In this document: one piece after another, positions 11,275-22,320 of the stretch
Layout: every line of letters starts with the position of its first letter
How positions within the stretch are numbered: position 1 is the first letter of the stretch
Origin: Sorghum bicolor
Taxonomy: Eukaryota; Streptophyta; Magnoliopsida; Poales; Poaceae
Assembly (NCBI RefSeq): GCF_000003195.3
Contig: NC_012877.2
Span: forward strand, 19,494,294-19,558,293
Direction of reading: 5' to 3'
Length of the DNA stretch: 64,000 nt
Program-made: the position numbers and the translations under genes
Notes under the pieces: generated by a model
Databases searched by the model: none
What the model was told of the DNA's origin: nothing
The model's input: only the letters and a program-made list of their open reading frames with translations

Positions 11275-12086
11275 GGAGACCCCCCTGGCCCCTAGAGGAG
11301 ACAAGTTATCATAGAGATTGAGGGGTGCCCTCGAAGGAAAACCTCTTCTCTAATTAATATTTCTTTTTAGGCTTGGCAACCAATGTAAAGTAGAAATAGA
11401 TCTTCTAGTTTCTACTAGATTGAGAGAGATAGAGTGGAGGTGTAGATTGGAGGAAGCCCGGCCTGTCGGTGTCTACTCCAAGCTTGTACCTGCAGGATCA
11501 AGTTCTCCTAACCCGAAGCTTGCTCCTAGGATTCTTCAGTATTTCGACTTCTAAATTCTAGTAAGTTCTTGTTTTATTGTTCTTTTGGTTTATGAGTTTA
11601 CTTTAATCTCTTCGTGTAGAGTTTAGAGTAATCATTGCTGGCGTAAACGTGGTGTTTAGGCTGGGGTACTCATAGATATTCCCTGACTAGCTAGACCGTG
11701 GTAGTAGTGAGGAACGTGACAATTCCGAGTTACCTTTGCAGACCATATCTCGTTAGCAGGAAGGATAGGGGTTATAGGTGTAGGTTGAACATCTTTTGTG
11801 GTGTCTAGATTCCGTTAGCCTCCCCAATAGAACAGTAGATCATCCTTACCAAGGTTAGAAGGAGACTACGGTTGCAGTCTTCTCTATTTATCACTCACAT
11901 CGAGCGACATTCTTTGTTGCCTAAAGGGTTAGTAGTAATAGACCGGTTAGTCAGATGCACTCTTTCTCCTAGTGGTAAAAAAATAAATACGATACTCTGG
12001 ATAACCTCCCGGGTGTAGTGCTCACTGATATCCGTGCGCTTGCGAATCAATTCCTTATTGCGTTCCCAAATATCAAAAAGCATTTC

Positions 12087-12104
12087 TGGCGCCGTTGCCG
12101 GGGA
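12087..12104 (+). other. Element C primer binding site (tRNA-Asp type)
   Basis: TGGCGCCGTTGCCGGGGA starts 8 bp after the LTR. Its first 17 bases are the complement of the 3' end of plant tRNA-Asp(GTC) including CCA, as I know that tRNA. It primes minus-strand cDNA synthesis. The tRNA match is from memory and not checked against a database. Confidence 0.85.
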
Positions 12105-12212
12105 GAAAGACGGTTTGCTGAGATAACCTTGAGTCTTACTACTAGCTTGTATCTATACTTTTATCTTTTCTTATCTTTTATATTCTATATTTATTTTCTT
12201 TACTCTTACCTT

Positions 12213-12251
12213 ATGGAAAACCAAAATTCTAAATCGATCCATGAATCTGCA
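12213..12251 (+). pseudogene. gag: Element C gag, first 13 codons
   Basis: ATG at 12213 (MENQNSKSIHESA) runs for exactly 13 codons until element B starts at 12252. The same frame resumes at 26520 after the duplicated CTGCA, so this is the true gag start of C, cut off from the rest by 14.3 kb. Confidence 0.85.
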
Positions 12252-13293
12252 TGTCGGTGTTTTCCCCACGGGGGGTCACACCAACGAGTAAATTTGTATG
12301 CGTGCTCCCTTTTCCAGATGGTGATGCAAGAAGACACAGAGATTTATCCTGGTTCGGGCAAGAGAAGGCCCTACGTCCAGCGGGGGAGAGAGATTTGTAT
12401 TATCTTGCACCTAAGTGCTTGTACAGGGGCGAATACAGGCGTGGTCTGGCGTGTGAGTTTTACTGCGTATGGATGTAGTATTGCGTGGTGTTGTGTCGTG
12501 TGTTCTATTCCTGAGTCCCCCCTTTTATAGTTCCAAGGAGAGTTCCAGAGTACATGTATAGGCGTCAGAATAGGAGTCGATAGCAGCATGGAGCGCCGAC
12601 CTGCTCGAGGCTTCCGTACCGGCGTGGCCTCGAGCCGTCCCATCTTGATAGCCTGGTGATGATTACACGTGCCCCTGCATTCTGCTCTGCGCGCCTTCTT
12701 GGACCTGTTTGTCGTTCGCACGCCTGTACGACATGGCGGTAAATCCGGCGGAGTGGTTGCGGCGCGGCCGGTCGACGTCCGACCCGTCCCCAGGAAGGAA
12801 CCATGTTAAGTCGAGGGTCGGACGTCGTACGACGTCCTGATGTCGGAGCGCTGACCTTGGCTACCTCGAGGGGGTCTTGATTAGACGTGCCATCTCTGTT
12901 TCCCACGTCCTGACATGCCCTGGGCCGTTCGGCGAGGAAGGCTGCAAAAAGATTGATGGGACGGGTGCCTGTTCCCTATCACGCCTCCCGTGACCCGTGT
13001 GTTAGGTGGGGAACATCAGGCGCATTTAATGCCCCGGCACGCGTGCGCGTCAGGCGGCGGGCGGCGTCCTTGCGCTCGACGCCTCCCGGTTCGCGTGAGC
13101 CTATCCCGTATTCGACGGTAACTAGAGCTCGACGCCTGATTGATTCGCTCGACGCTATTTCCGTCTTCGAGGCTGTGGCCGTCGATGGCTGCGCATACGT
13201 ACGGATGGAGCGTCGAATCGAGGGCCTCGTCCTACGTATGGATAACCTTGTTATATGCATTGGTGAGGGTACCCCTTGTTGATACCCTCGACA
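12252..13293 (-). repeat. Element B 3' LTR
   Basis: 1,042 bp; on the plus strand TGTCGGTG...CCTCGACA, giving TGTCG/CGACA inverted ends. About 98% identical to 25486-26514. A TATAAAA box on the minus strand is at 12523-12529. It is related to, but clearly different from, the LTRs of A (34637-35698) and G (50857-51959). Confidence 0.95.
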
Positions 13294-14079
13294 GTAGCCC
13301 CCGAGTCTCCATTCGAGCGCTAGCGCTCGAGTGGAGACTTTTGCTTTTACGGTTGAACTTCCGTGGGGGCACGCGAGCGACCCCGCGGGGGTAGCCCCCG
13401 AGCCCTTGAAGGAGTTTTTGACTCCTTCGAGGGTTATATTGCCTAACTTGCAGAAACGCTATCGACACCTGTGGTGGTAGGTTCTGATCGGCTCGTTTTG
13501 CATGGAGGTTTCGACGTACTCTCGATAGAGCGAGCGTCTTCCACCCTAGGTTGAGTTCCTAGCGGGCAGTCTAAGTGAGAACCTGTGCCCCTTTCGAGGG
13601 GGTCAGCTGTAGCCCGAAGGCGTTCTCATAAAGTTGGGTTGACGTGGTCGGGGATACCGGTCTCGTTCGATAGAGTCCAGCGGCTCGATGCCTCCCGTCG
13701 GGGGGATTCCTCTCGACTGTCTCGACCCTACCTTAGACATCGCCAGCAAGTCTTCGAGGCGGGCCTCGATCTTCGACCGCTCGCTGGAGATCCCTGACTC
13801 TGGTGCTCGAGATCGGCCGTCGAACCCTTTCGGCGGGCCGGCCATCGACCTCTCGAGACTCTCGCGGGTACGACCCTTGGCTTTCCAGGGAAGGAAGTGG
13901 CCGTGACGGTTCGCCTTTTTGCCCGTTGGGCGCGCCTTTTTAGGTGGATGACGTTACGACATTGTATCGGAGTGGAATTCGGAGCGCCCGGCCTGTGAAG
14001 AGGGAAAGACTGTTAGGTAGCGCATTTATGGGGGGACGTTACCTCATTTCTCGGATCTGTCCGTTGGCGGATCTTTGCT
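13294..14079. other. Element B 3' untranslated region and PPT
   Basis: Next to the LTR the minus strand reads GACTCGGGGGCTAC, the polypurine tract. The core CTCGGGGGCTAC recurs at 13391-13402 and at about 18910-18921, so there are several PPT-like copies. The rest is GC-rich with no convincing ORF. Its right part serves as the upstream region of the antisense gene. Confidence 0.7.
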
Positions 14080-14087
14080 TATAAATA
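14080..14087 (+). promoter_or_regulatory. TATA box of the antisense gene in element B
   Basis: TATAAATA, 140 bp upstream of the ATG at 14228. It is followed by a C/T-rich stretch (about 14105-14165) typical of plant transcription starts and 5' leaders. It is on the strand opposite to the retrotransposon genes, so it appears to be a dedicated promoter. Confidence 0.65.
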
Positions 14088-14227
14088 CGCCGCGGCACCG
14101 CCACCGTTCTTTCTTCCGCCTCCCATCTTCACTCCTGCCTTAGCCTTCCTGCCGTCCTAGCTCTCTCGCCATCTCACGCGCACGCGCCTCCTCGAGCAGT
14201 AGCGGATCCACCGTCCCTCCGGACGAG

Positions 14228-17200
14228 ATGCCTGTAAGACTCATCACCGCCGACGACTGGCGCCCGTTGTCGATGACGGAGCGCCGGTTGTTAGAGCTGG
14301 AGAAAGAGGGACTGCTGCGCCACCGTACCTCGCTATCGTCGCCAGAGTGGATCGCGCCGCCGGCGAATCACAGGGAGCCCCAGCCGCCCGAGGGCTACGT
14401 GGTGTCATTCGCCAAGTTCCACCGCCATGGGTTGGGTGCTCCCCCGAGTCATTTCATGCGGGCGCTCTGCCTCCATTACGGGGTGGAACTTCAGCACTTC
14501 TCCCCAAACGCCATCACCATCGCGGCGGTCTTCGCCACGGTGTGTGAGCGCTATTTGGGGATGATGCCCCATTGGGAGCTGTGGCTCCACCTCTACAGGG
14601 GCGAGCTCTTCAACGCCCCCACTGGGACCACCGGCGTGAGGAAACCTGTGCGGGCGGGTTGCCTCAATCTCGTGCTGAAGACGGGGAAGTCGGAGAGGCC
14701 GCGCGAGTACATCCTGGTGGGACTGTCGACTAACCACGCCGGCTGGGATTCCCAGTGGTTCTACTTGAGGAACGACGACGACCTGCTGCCCGCATACACC
14801 GGGCGTTTGATCACGGAGCGTCTGGAGAATTGGACATACGACGTCGTCCAGGCTCACCAATCTCGGCTCGACCCCCTTCTCGACGCCATGAAGAAGTTGC
14901 GCTCGGAGGGCTTGACCGCCGCCCTCGTCCTCTCGGCCGTCCATCACCGGAGAGTTCTCCCTTTGATGTCTCGGCCGTTGATGATGGATGAGATGGGCCC
15001 TGGCGTTTTATCTCGAGACCTCGAGGCGTGCCGGATGTCCAACGAGGCTCCGGCGGATGATGAAGTCGCGGCCCGAGTCAGGGCTGCAATTGCCGGTGAT
15101 TTTCAGCCGAAGCATGTTAACGGCTTCCCCATGAGGCCAGACGCTGGCTCGATCAACCTGGTGTGTTTTCTTCTCGCGCGCAGCCTTGATTCTAGGTTTC
15201 CTTTCTTTCCCTCTCTTTTTCCTTTCTAAGTCTGCCTTTATTTCGACAGGGACGGATTGACGTCCGGTCCTCGAGGCCTCCGGTAAAGGAGGACGAGGTC
15301 GATCGTGACAAACGGCGCCAATCCGCCAAAAAGCTAAAGTCCGCCAAGGACTGTGCCAAGAAGGGGGAGAAGAAGAAGAACCTCGACCGTCAAGCGTTAG
15401 AGGCGCGTCGAGCCAAATCCAGGCAGAGGGGGGAGCCTAAAGAAGAATCCCCCAATGACGATGACGACGACGATGACGGCAGCGACGATTCCGAGGGGAT
15501 GGCGTCACGCCTTGACCGAATCCTCGAGGGCCCGCCTCGAGGCGATGTCGACGCCCCCAGGACGGAGGCTCCAAAGGAGGGTCCGAGCAGACCTTACCGT
15601 CCTCGGGGCGACACCCCTCCTGCGCCCAAGGCTGGTCAAGTCGCGCCGCGCCCTCCCCCGGCGCCCAGAGTGAGCGGTCGCGCTAGGCCCCAGGCGACGG
15701 GGCCACTGACTCATGGTCGTGTTGCGGCCTCCGAGAAAGGAGAGGCCGGCCGCAGGAGCGCCAGTCTCGGCGCCCGCCAGGCGAGAACTGACGCGCCTTG
15801 GCCAGCGCCTGCCCTCGAGGGGCCTGGAGTCCTGACACGGGGTGGCTCGAGGCCCACCGGTCGGGGCGGCGGGAGGCGAGCTGTTCTCCCTGTGGGGTAA
15901 GCCTTTTCGATGTTGTGGCTTTTGTCTTCCTCCTCTTCTGCCTTTCCTCATATGCTGATCTTTTCTCAGGCTAAAGCGGACCCTCGAGCAGGCCCAGCCG
16001 TCCATGGCGAAGAGGCTCAAAGCGGGAGCCGCCTCCAAGGAGCCAGGTTTGTGGCTTACTTTCGGGATCTGTGATGCTCTTGCGCTAGCCATTGTAGTCA
16101 CCGGTCTTTATTCTTTATTTTGTAGGCTCCTCCGACTCCCAACCTCCAGCAGGCGCTGAGAGTGCTCTACCTCGTTTCGAGCCTACCGGCGTGTGGTGAG
16201 GCGCCCCAGACGCAAGTGCCGGAGGGAGCCCCCGAGCCTCCTCGATTGGGGGTCGAGGGGGAACCCATCACCATCAGTGATACGTCTGATGGTAACGAAA
16301 CATCTGGAGGCGCCCGCCCTATGGAGGAGGAAGCGTCAAACTCTCATGTCGCGGGACCGACTCCCTGGCCTGCCGGCCTCCGCACCCTCGAGGAGCAGAA
16401 GAAGAAGAGGGAGGAGGATGAAGAGCGGGAGCGCAAGGCGGTGCGGCAGCCGCAGGAGCAGGGCTGCGGGCGAGAGCCGCAGGAGCACGAGGCGCAACAA
16501 CAGCAACAGCAGCAGCAACAGCAACAACAGCAGCAGCAACAACAACAACAGCAGCAGCAGCAGGGGGGCCAAGAGGAGGGACTGCTCGAGCCCCCGCCCA
16601 AAGGTCCGGCCCAGCCAGTACCGCCGGAGCCGCAAGGGCCCGGCGAGCAAGAAGAGGATCTGCCGGTGTACGGCCCCCCGACCCCAGCGTGGCTCCTCCC
16701 GGGGGCTCCTGCCGCAATCCGGGCAGAGCCGGGGCGAGCGGATGGAGTCGTGGCGCTCGCCTGCATGATGTGCACCCCCAACGACCCCGAGTCTGAGATC
16801 AAGAGGACGATCTACGGCATGGACGGGATCGCCCCAGGGTTCCTCCAGGAGCGTCGGGCTTGGGAGGACCGCTTTCCCTCCGAGGAGGATGAGATCGGGA
16901 CGTCGGGGACCAAGGACGGAACCTGGAAGACGGTGGACGACGACGGGCGGTTCCCATGTCTCGTCGACCTATTCCTGTGGCATGGGGGCTCCCTCAAGAC
17001 CGTCGAGGAGCTCATCCGCGGCGTCAAGGCACGGGCCGACCGGGAGATGGAGCACTGGTGCCCCGATCGGATCCGCATCCAGGCTTCCCACGACCCGTCC
17101 GAGCCTAACATCTTCCTAGACGATCGGAAAGAGGCGGAGAAGTGGGAACACGTCGAGGAACTCCGCCTTTGGATGAAGCATGTGGTGGGGCTCCTGGCAG

Positions 17201-18532
17201 ACGTTATCAACAACGGGCTCGGGCCGGCTTATTTCGTAAGTGTTTTTCGATCTTCAATCCTCATGGAGCCTTTCGGTTTTTGTGCTCTAACCGCTCGACC
17301 CTTGGTTCGCAGGATATGAAAGAGACCTCCCGCATCAAGTCCAGTTTCATTCACGCCACGAGAGGCGGCTGGGAGCAGCTCTCCCTCCTTAAGGATCAAC
17401 TCCTCGAGTCGCAGGAGAAGCTCCTTCAGGCCTACAAAGACCTCATAGCGCTCGAGGAGGAGAAGAAAGCGAGGGAGGATGCCTTGGCCGAGGCTCGAGA
17501 GGCCTCAAGGAGGGCGGAGGAGGAGACGACGGTGCTGCGGGAGCGGACTCTTACGGTCGAGGAGGCCGCGTCCAAAGCCCGGGAGGAGGCCCTGTCCTAT
17601 AAGAGCGTCAATGCAGACCTGGACAGGGAGAAGGGCCTTCTCAAGACTGACCTGGACTCCCTCCGCGACTCCTTCCAGAAGATGAAGGTGGCGTACGTGG
17701 ACAGTGAGGTCGCCAGGGGTGCCGCCGAGGACGTAAAGAAGAAGGCCCTCGAAGACCTCGAGGCGGAGCAGGCTCGATCCCACAGTCTCTCTGACGACGT
17801 CGAGCGTCTGAAGGGAGAATTGCTGGAGAAGAGCGAGGCCATTGCTCAGGCTGGCAAGGTGATCGAAGATCTCTGCGTTGCCAATACTGAGCTGGCGCGC
17901 TCCAACAAAGAGATCGAGAGGGCCAACACCAGATTGGTCGGTGAGAACACGGCCCTAGAGGAGAGCGTTCGAGGTTTGTTTCCTTTGTCGGATTTCTTTC
18001 TCGAGGTGCGCTCGGTTTCTTCCTAAAGTTTTTTTTTGTATTGGCATTTGCAGGTCTTAAGCATGAACTCCTAGCCACCCAAGTCGAGGCCCGTAATGCT
18101 AAGGCCCAGCTCGAGGCGGAGGTTGCTTTGAACCGTCGTGTGCGGACGGCGATAAGCGACCTCTCGACCTCTTGGGAGGTCGAGCCTATGGACGAGTCGA
18201 GGGAGGGAGCTCGAGGCGACGCACTAGTCGACCAGCTGTGCTACTTGGGCACGACGCTGAGAGACCGAGTGCGGGACGCCCTCCACATCGGGGTGAAGCG
18301 GGCGATGGCAGTTGTCTGCTCGGGCTTCTCCTATGACATGGAGGTGGTGTCCCACGGCTTCGTCACCGACATCTCCAAGACCGACGCGGAGAACGAAGAG
18401 AGGCTCCACGCCTTGATCGACGATGCGGAGGCTCCTGGAGAGAGGTTGGCCAAGCTTTTTGAGCCTGAGGTGCTTCCTCCTCAGACTAGCTCGGGCGGAG
18501 GCGAGGGTGGTGAGGATCATACCGCGGACTGA
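14228..18532 (+). CDS. Antisense multi-exon gene of element B (gypsy-type transposon protein, PF04195-like)
   Basis: Six exons can be placed by GT-AG signals and frame: 14228-15160, 15250-15896, 15970-16046, 16126-17235, 17313-17973 and 18054-18532 (TGA). Introns are 73-89 bp, several with GTAAG donors and C/T-rich TTGCAG-type acceptors. The product would be about 1,300 residues: an N-terminal domain (roughly residues 50-200; SFAKFHRHGLGAP, HFMRALCLHYGVEL) of the family named putative gypsy type transposon; a basic then acidic linker; a polyQ tract; a conserved block around FLWHGGSLKTVEELIRG; and a long coiled coil from exon 5. Exon 4 does not keep frame: entered from exon 3 it meets TGA at 16197-16199, while the rest is open one frame over. 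So there is a one-base shift, or an acceptor at 16162. Function unknown. Confidence 0.72.
16495..16563 (+). repeat. CAA/CAG repeat encoding polyglutamine
   Basis: An uninterrupted run of mixed CAA and CAG codons inside exon 4 of the antisense gene, encoding about 22 glutamines. Mixed codons suggest selection for the amino acid or age, rather than recent slippage of one unit. Confidence 0.9.
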
Positions 18533-19093
18533 GGCCTGCGAGACTGCTTGGGGCGCCTGGGGCCCCTTGTATGATACTTTATTAATTCTGCTGTTGGGTG
18601 ATACAGTATCTTTTTGTGATTGTTAAATGCTTGTTTGTCTTTCCGCTCGAGGTTCTTTTTGTTTCTCTTTGTTCCTACGTTTGTATCCCTTGCTCGATCT
18701 TTCGTCAAAAACAACCTCGATCACCTCAAGGGTGAGGAAGTGAGTAGAGTTTCTGTAGCCCGGGGGCGTGGGAGTTCTCCGGCTCGTTATCCCTCGGCCT
18801 TTGAGGGGCTCGAGGCACCTTAGCTACTCGAACCGTGCAAGGTTTACTAAGTAAGGAAAGAAAATTTCTTTGGCTTTTTCGACGCTTAGGGGGGGGGGTC
18901 GTCCCCCTGGTAGCCCCCGAGGGGGTGTTGACTATGATGGGTCATAGTCGGCGCCCCCTTCTAACGTCGAGATTATGACTTGTAAATCTTTTGGCGCAAA
19001 AAGAAGTTGCTCGAGGGAAAGACTTTATTTATTCATTCATTCGTTTACAAAGCCTTGGTACAAAATGTACATAGGAACATAAGTTTAGAACTT
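18533..19093. other. Convergent 3' region between antisense gene and pol of element B
   Basis: The antisense gene (plus) ends at 18532 and pol (minus) ends at 19094, so their 3' ends face each other. On the minus strand AATAAATAAA (19024-19033) is a candidate poly(A) signal about 60 bp after pol. A PPT-like CTCGGGGGCTACC (minus) lies near 18910. No ORF is supported. Confidence 0.6.
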
Positions 19094-22000
19094 CTAGGGG
19101 TAGAATCGACGTAGCTGTTCGATGTTCCATGCGTTGGTGAAGACTACCCCCTTCTCGTCCGCCAACTTGTACGTTCCCGGCTTCAGGACCTCGGCCACCA
19201 CATACGGGCCTTCCCAAGGTGGAGTCAGCTTGTGGCGTCCTTGATTGCTTTGCCGGCGTCGTAGGACAAGGTTGCCCACGTTGAGGTCCCTTTTGCGCAC
19301 ATGTTTGTCGTGGTAGAGTCGAAGTTTCTGCTGATATCTGGCAGAATTGAGGAGGGCCATGTCTCGAGCGTCCTCGAGTTGATCTACCGTGTTTTCTTGA
19401 GTCTCCTTATTTGATTGCTCATTGTATGCCTTGAGTCGAGGTGACCCATACTCGAGGTCTGTGGGGAGGACAGCCTCGGAGCCGTAGACCATGAAAAATG
19501 GAGTGTACTTTGTGGCTCTGCTTGGTGTTGTCCTTAGACTCCATAGGACCGAGGAAAGCTCCTCGACCCATTTCTTGCCGAATTTCTTCAAACGATTGTA
19601 GATCCTTGGCTTGAGTCCTTGCAAAATCATGCCGTTGGCACGCTCGACCTGGCCGTTAGTTCGAGGGTAGGCTACCGCAGACCAGTTCACGCGGATGTGA
19701 TGCTGATCGCAGAAGTCCAAGAACTTCTTGCCGGTGAACTGAGTGCCGTTGTCGGTGATGATGACGTTGGGAATCCCAAACTGATGGATTATGTCGGTGA
19801 AGAAAAGGACGGCCTGCTCGGAGCGGATGTTGGTGATGGGTCGAGCCTCGATCCATTTGGAGAACTTGTCAATGGCCACCAGCAAGTGGGTGTACCCTCC
19901 TTTCTCCTTTTGTAGAGGTCCTACTAAATCGAGCCCCCACACCGCAAACGGCCAGGTGATGGGGATCATCTGAAGTGCGTGGGCGGGCAGGTGCGTCTGC
20001 TTGGCGTAGAACTGGTACCCGTGACACGAGCGTACGAGCTCGATGGCATCTGCCACGGCCGTCGGCCAGTAGAAACCTTGTCGAAAAGCGTTTCCTACGA
20101 GGGTCCGTGGAGCGGCATGGTGGCCGCAAGCCCCCGAGTGTAGGACCTCGAGGAGTTTTCGGCCTTCTTCCACGGTGATGCAACGCTGTAAGACCCCTGT
20201 CGGGCTTCATCGATACAGCTCGTTGTCTTCGCCGTAGATCACATATGACTTGGCCCGTCGAGCGATACGACGAGCCTCTGACCGATCTTCCGGCAGCTCG
20301 CCGCGGATTAGGCAGTCGAGGTACGGTGTGCGCCAGTCGAATGGTCGGCCATGCTGCCGTTCTACCCCCATCACTTCAGCCGCCATCAAGATCGTGTCGA
20401 CGGTGTTGGTTGGCTGGGCGGGAGTAGCGTCGATGCCAGCCCCCGAGCCTAAGTCGACGGATGGCTCGTGGGGATCTCTTGAGAACGCGTCAGGCGGCAC
20501 CGTGCCTCGAGTCGATGCGATTTTGGCGAGTTCGTCGGCTGCCTCGTTGTAGCGTCGGGCGACATGGACAAGTTCGAGACCATGGAATTTGTCCTCGAGT
20601 CGACGGACTTCTTTGCAGTACGCCTCCATTTTTGGGTCATGGCAGCTCGAGGTTTTCTTTACTTGGTCGATGATGAGTTGGGAGTCACCTCGGACGTCGA
20701 GGCGTCGGACTCCTAACTCGATGGCAATCTTGAGACCATTGACGAGGGCCTCGTATTCTGCGACATTGTTAGACGCGGCAAAATGAATCCTGATTACATA
20801 CCTCATGTGGATGCCCAAGGGTGAGACGAACAGCAGGCCGGCCCCGGCCCCTGTTTTCATGAGTGACCCATCAAAATACATCGTCCATAGCTCCGCCTGG
20901 ACCTGAGTCGGGGGAAGCTGGGAGTCTGTCCATTCCGCGACGAAGTCTACCAGGGCCTGTGATTTGATGGCCTTGCGAGGCGCATAAGTGAGAGTCTCAC
21001 TCATGAGCTCGACCGACCATTTTGCTATTCTTCCCGTGGCCTCCTTGCTCTGGATTATTTCGCCTAATGGGAAAGACGAGACCACCGTGATGGGGTGGCC
21101 AAGGAAGTAGTGTTGCAGCTTACGGCGGGCAAGGATTACGGCATAGATCAGCTTCTGGATTTGGGGATAACGTGTCTTGGTCTCCGAAAGCACCTCGCTG
21201 ACGAAATAAACTGGCCTCTGGACTGGTAGCGCATGTCCCTCCTCCTGCCTTTCGACTACCACCGCTGCGCTGATGACCTGGGTCGTCGACGCAACGTAGA
21301 GGAGCAGCGGTTCTGCAGGTTGAGGTGGGACCAGGACTGGTGCTGAGGTCAGCGTCTTTTTCAGCTTTTCGAGCGCTTCCTCGGCCTCGGGGGCCAAGAA
21401 AAACGCTCGACCTTCTTCAGAAGCCGATGCAATGGTAACGCCTTTTCCCCTAGTCTTGAGATAAAACGGCTTAGAGCCGCCAGGCATCCCGTGACTCTCT
21501 GCACACCCTTGATGTCCCGGATCGGCCCCATTCTTGTGATGGCCAAGACTTTCTTGGGGTTGGCCTCGATGCCGCGCTGCAAAACAATGTAGCCCAAGAG
21601 CATGCCTCGAGGCACGCTAAAAACGCATTTCTCGGGATTGAGCTTGATCTGGTTGGCGCGTAAACAGCTAAAAGCGATCTCGAGGTCCTGGATCAGGTCC
21701 CCTCGCTGCTTTGACTTGACGACAATGTCGTCGACATAGGCCTCGACTGTCGACCCTATGTGTTCACCAAATACGTGGAGCATGCAGCGTTGGTATGTAG
21801 CTCCAGCGTTTCGAAGCCCAAATGGCATGGTCACATAGCAATACATCCCAAAAGGCGTGATGAAAGAGGTCGCGAGCTGGTCGGACTCCTTCATTTTTAT
21901 TTGGTGGTAACCAGAATATGCATCAAGGAAAGAAAGGGTTTCACATCCCGCGGTAGAATCGACAATCTGATCAATACGTGGTAATGGAAAAGGAACTTTT

Positions 22001-22320
22001 GGACATGCTTTATTTAGACTAGTATAATCGACACACATCCTCATTTTCCCATTCTTTTTCTTAACTAATACAGGGTTTGCTAACCAGTCGGGATGATGAA
22101 CCTCCTTGATGAATCCAGCCGTCAAAAGCTTATGGACTTCCTCGCCAATGATCTTGCGCTTCTCCTCATCGAATCGGCGCAACCGCTGCTTCACTGGCTT
22201 GGATCCGGCTCGAATCTCCAAGGAGTGCTCGGCGACTTCCCTCGGTATGCCTGGCATGTCCGAGGGACTCCATGCAAACATGTCGGCATTTGCACGGAGA
22301 AAGTCGACGAGCACAGCTTC
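19094..22320 (-). pseudogene. pol: Element B pol: reverse transcriptase, RNase H, integrase
   Basis: Reverse transcriptase with FLDAYSGYHQIKM and YVDD (in EAYVDDIVVKSK), RNase H, the second plant-type RNase H ([16 protein letters not shown]) and integrase with ITDNGTQF and NGQVERANG. Defects: a one-base deletion near 21392 (frame change in FSW..PEAEEAL), a TGA at 20207-20209 where copy A has CGA, and loss of the last zinc-binding Cys of the integrase (RSCHGYQF against RSCHGCQF in copy A, codon at 20015-20017). The reading frame is otherwise continuous with gag/protease across a TAG at 22321-22323. Confidence 0.92.

Larger units (their letters stand above)
10849..12078 (+). repeat. Element C 5' LTR
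   Basis: About 1,230 bp, homologous over its whole length to 33210-34442. Both terminal dinucleotides are mutated: TG has become TA at the start and CA has become AA at the end, compared with TGTTGAC...TCAACA in the 3' LTR. A TATATAA box lies at 11268-11274, and two GGGCGCCCGCCC-type motifs start at 11119 and 11140. Confidence 0.93.

Noticed and set aside
12087..12104. tRNA-Asp gene fragment
   Set aside because: Only the primer-site complement is present; no cloverleaf, and it sits directly after an LTR.
16193..16768. Long ORFs in other frames over the polyQ region, both strands
   Set aside because: Shadows of the CAA/CAG repeat and GC-rich exon 4; poly-Ser/Asn, poly-Ala/Val and poly-Leu runs are frame-shifted readings.
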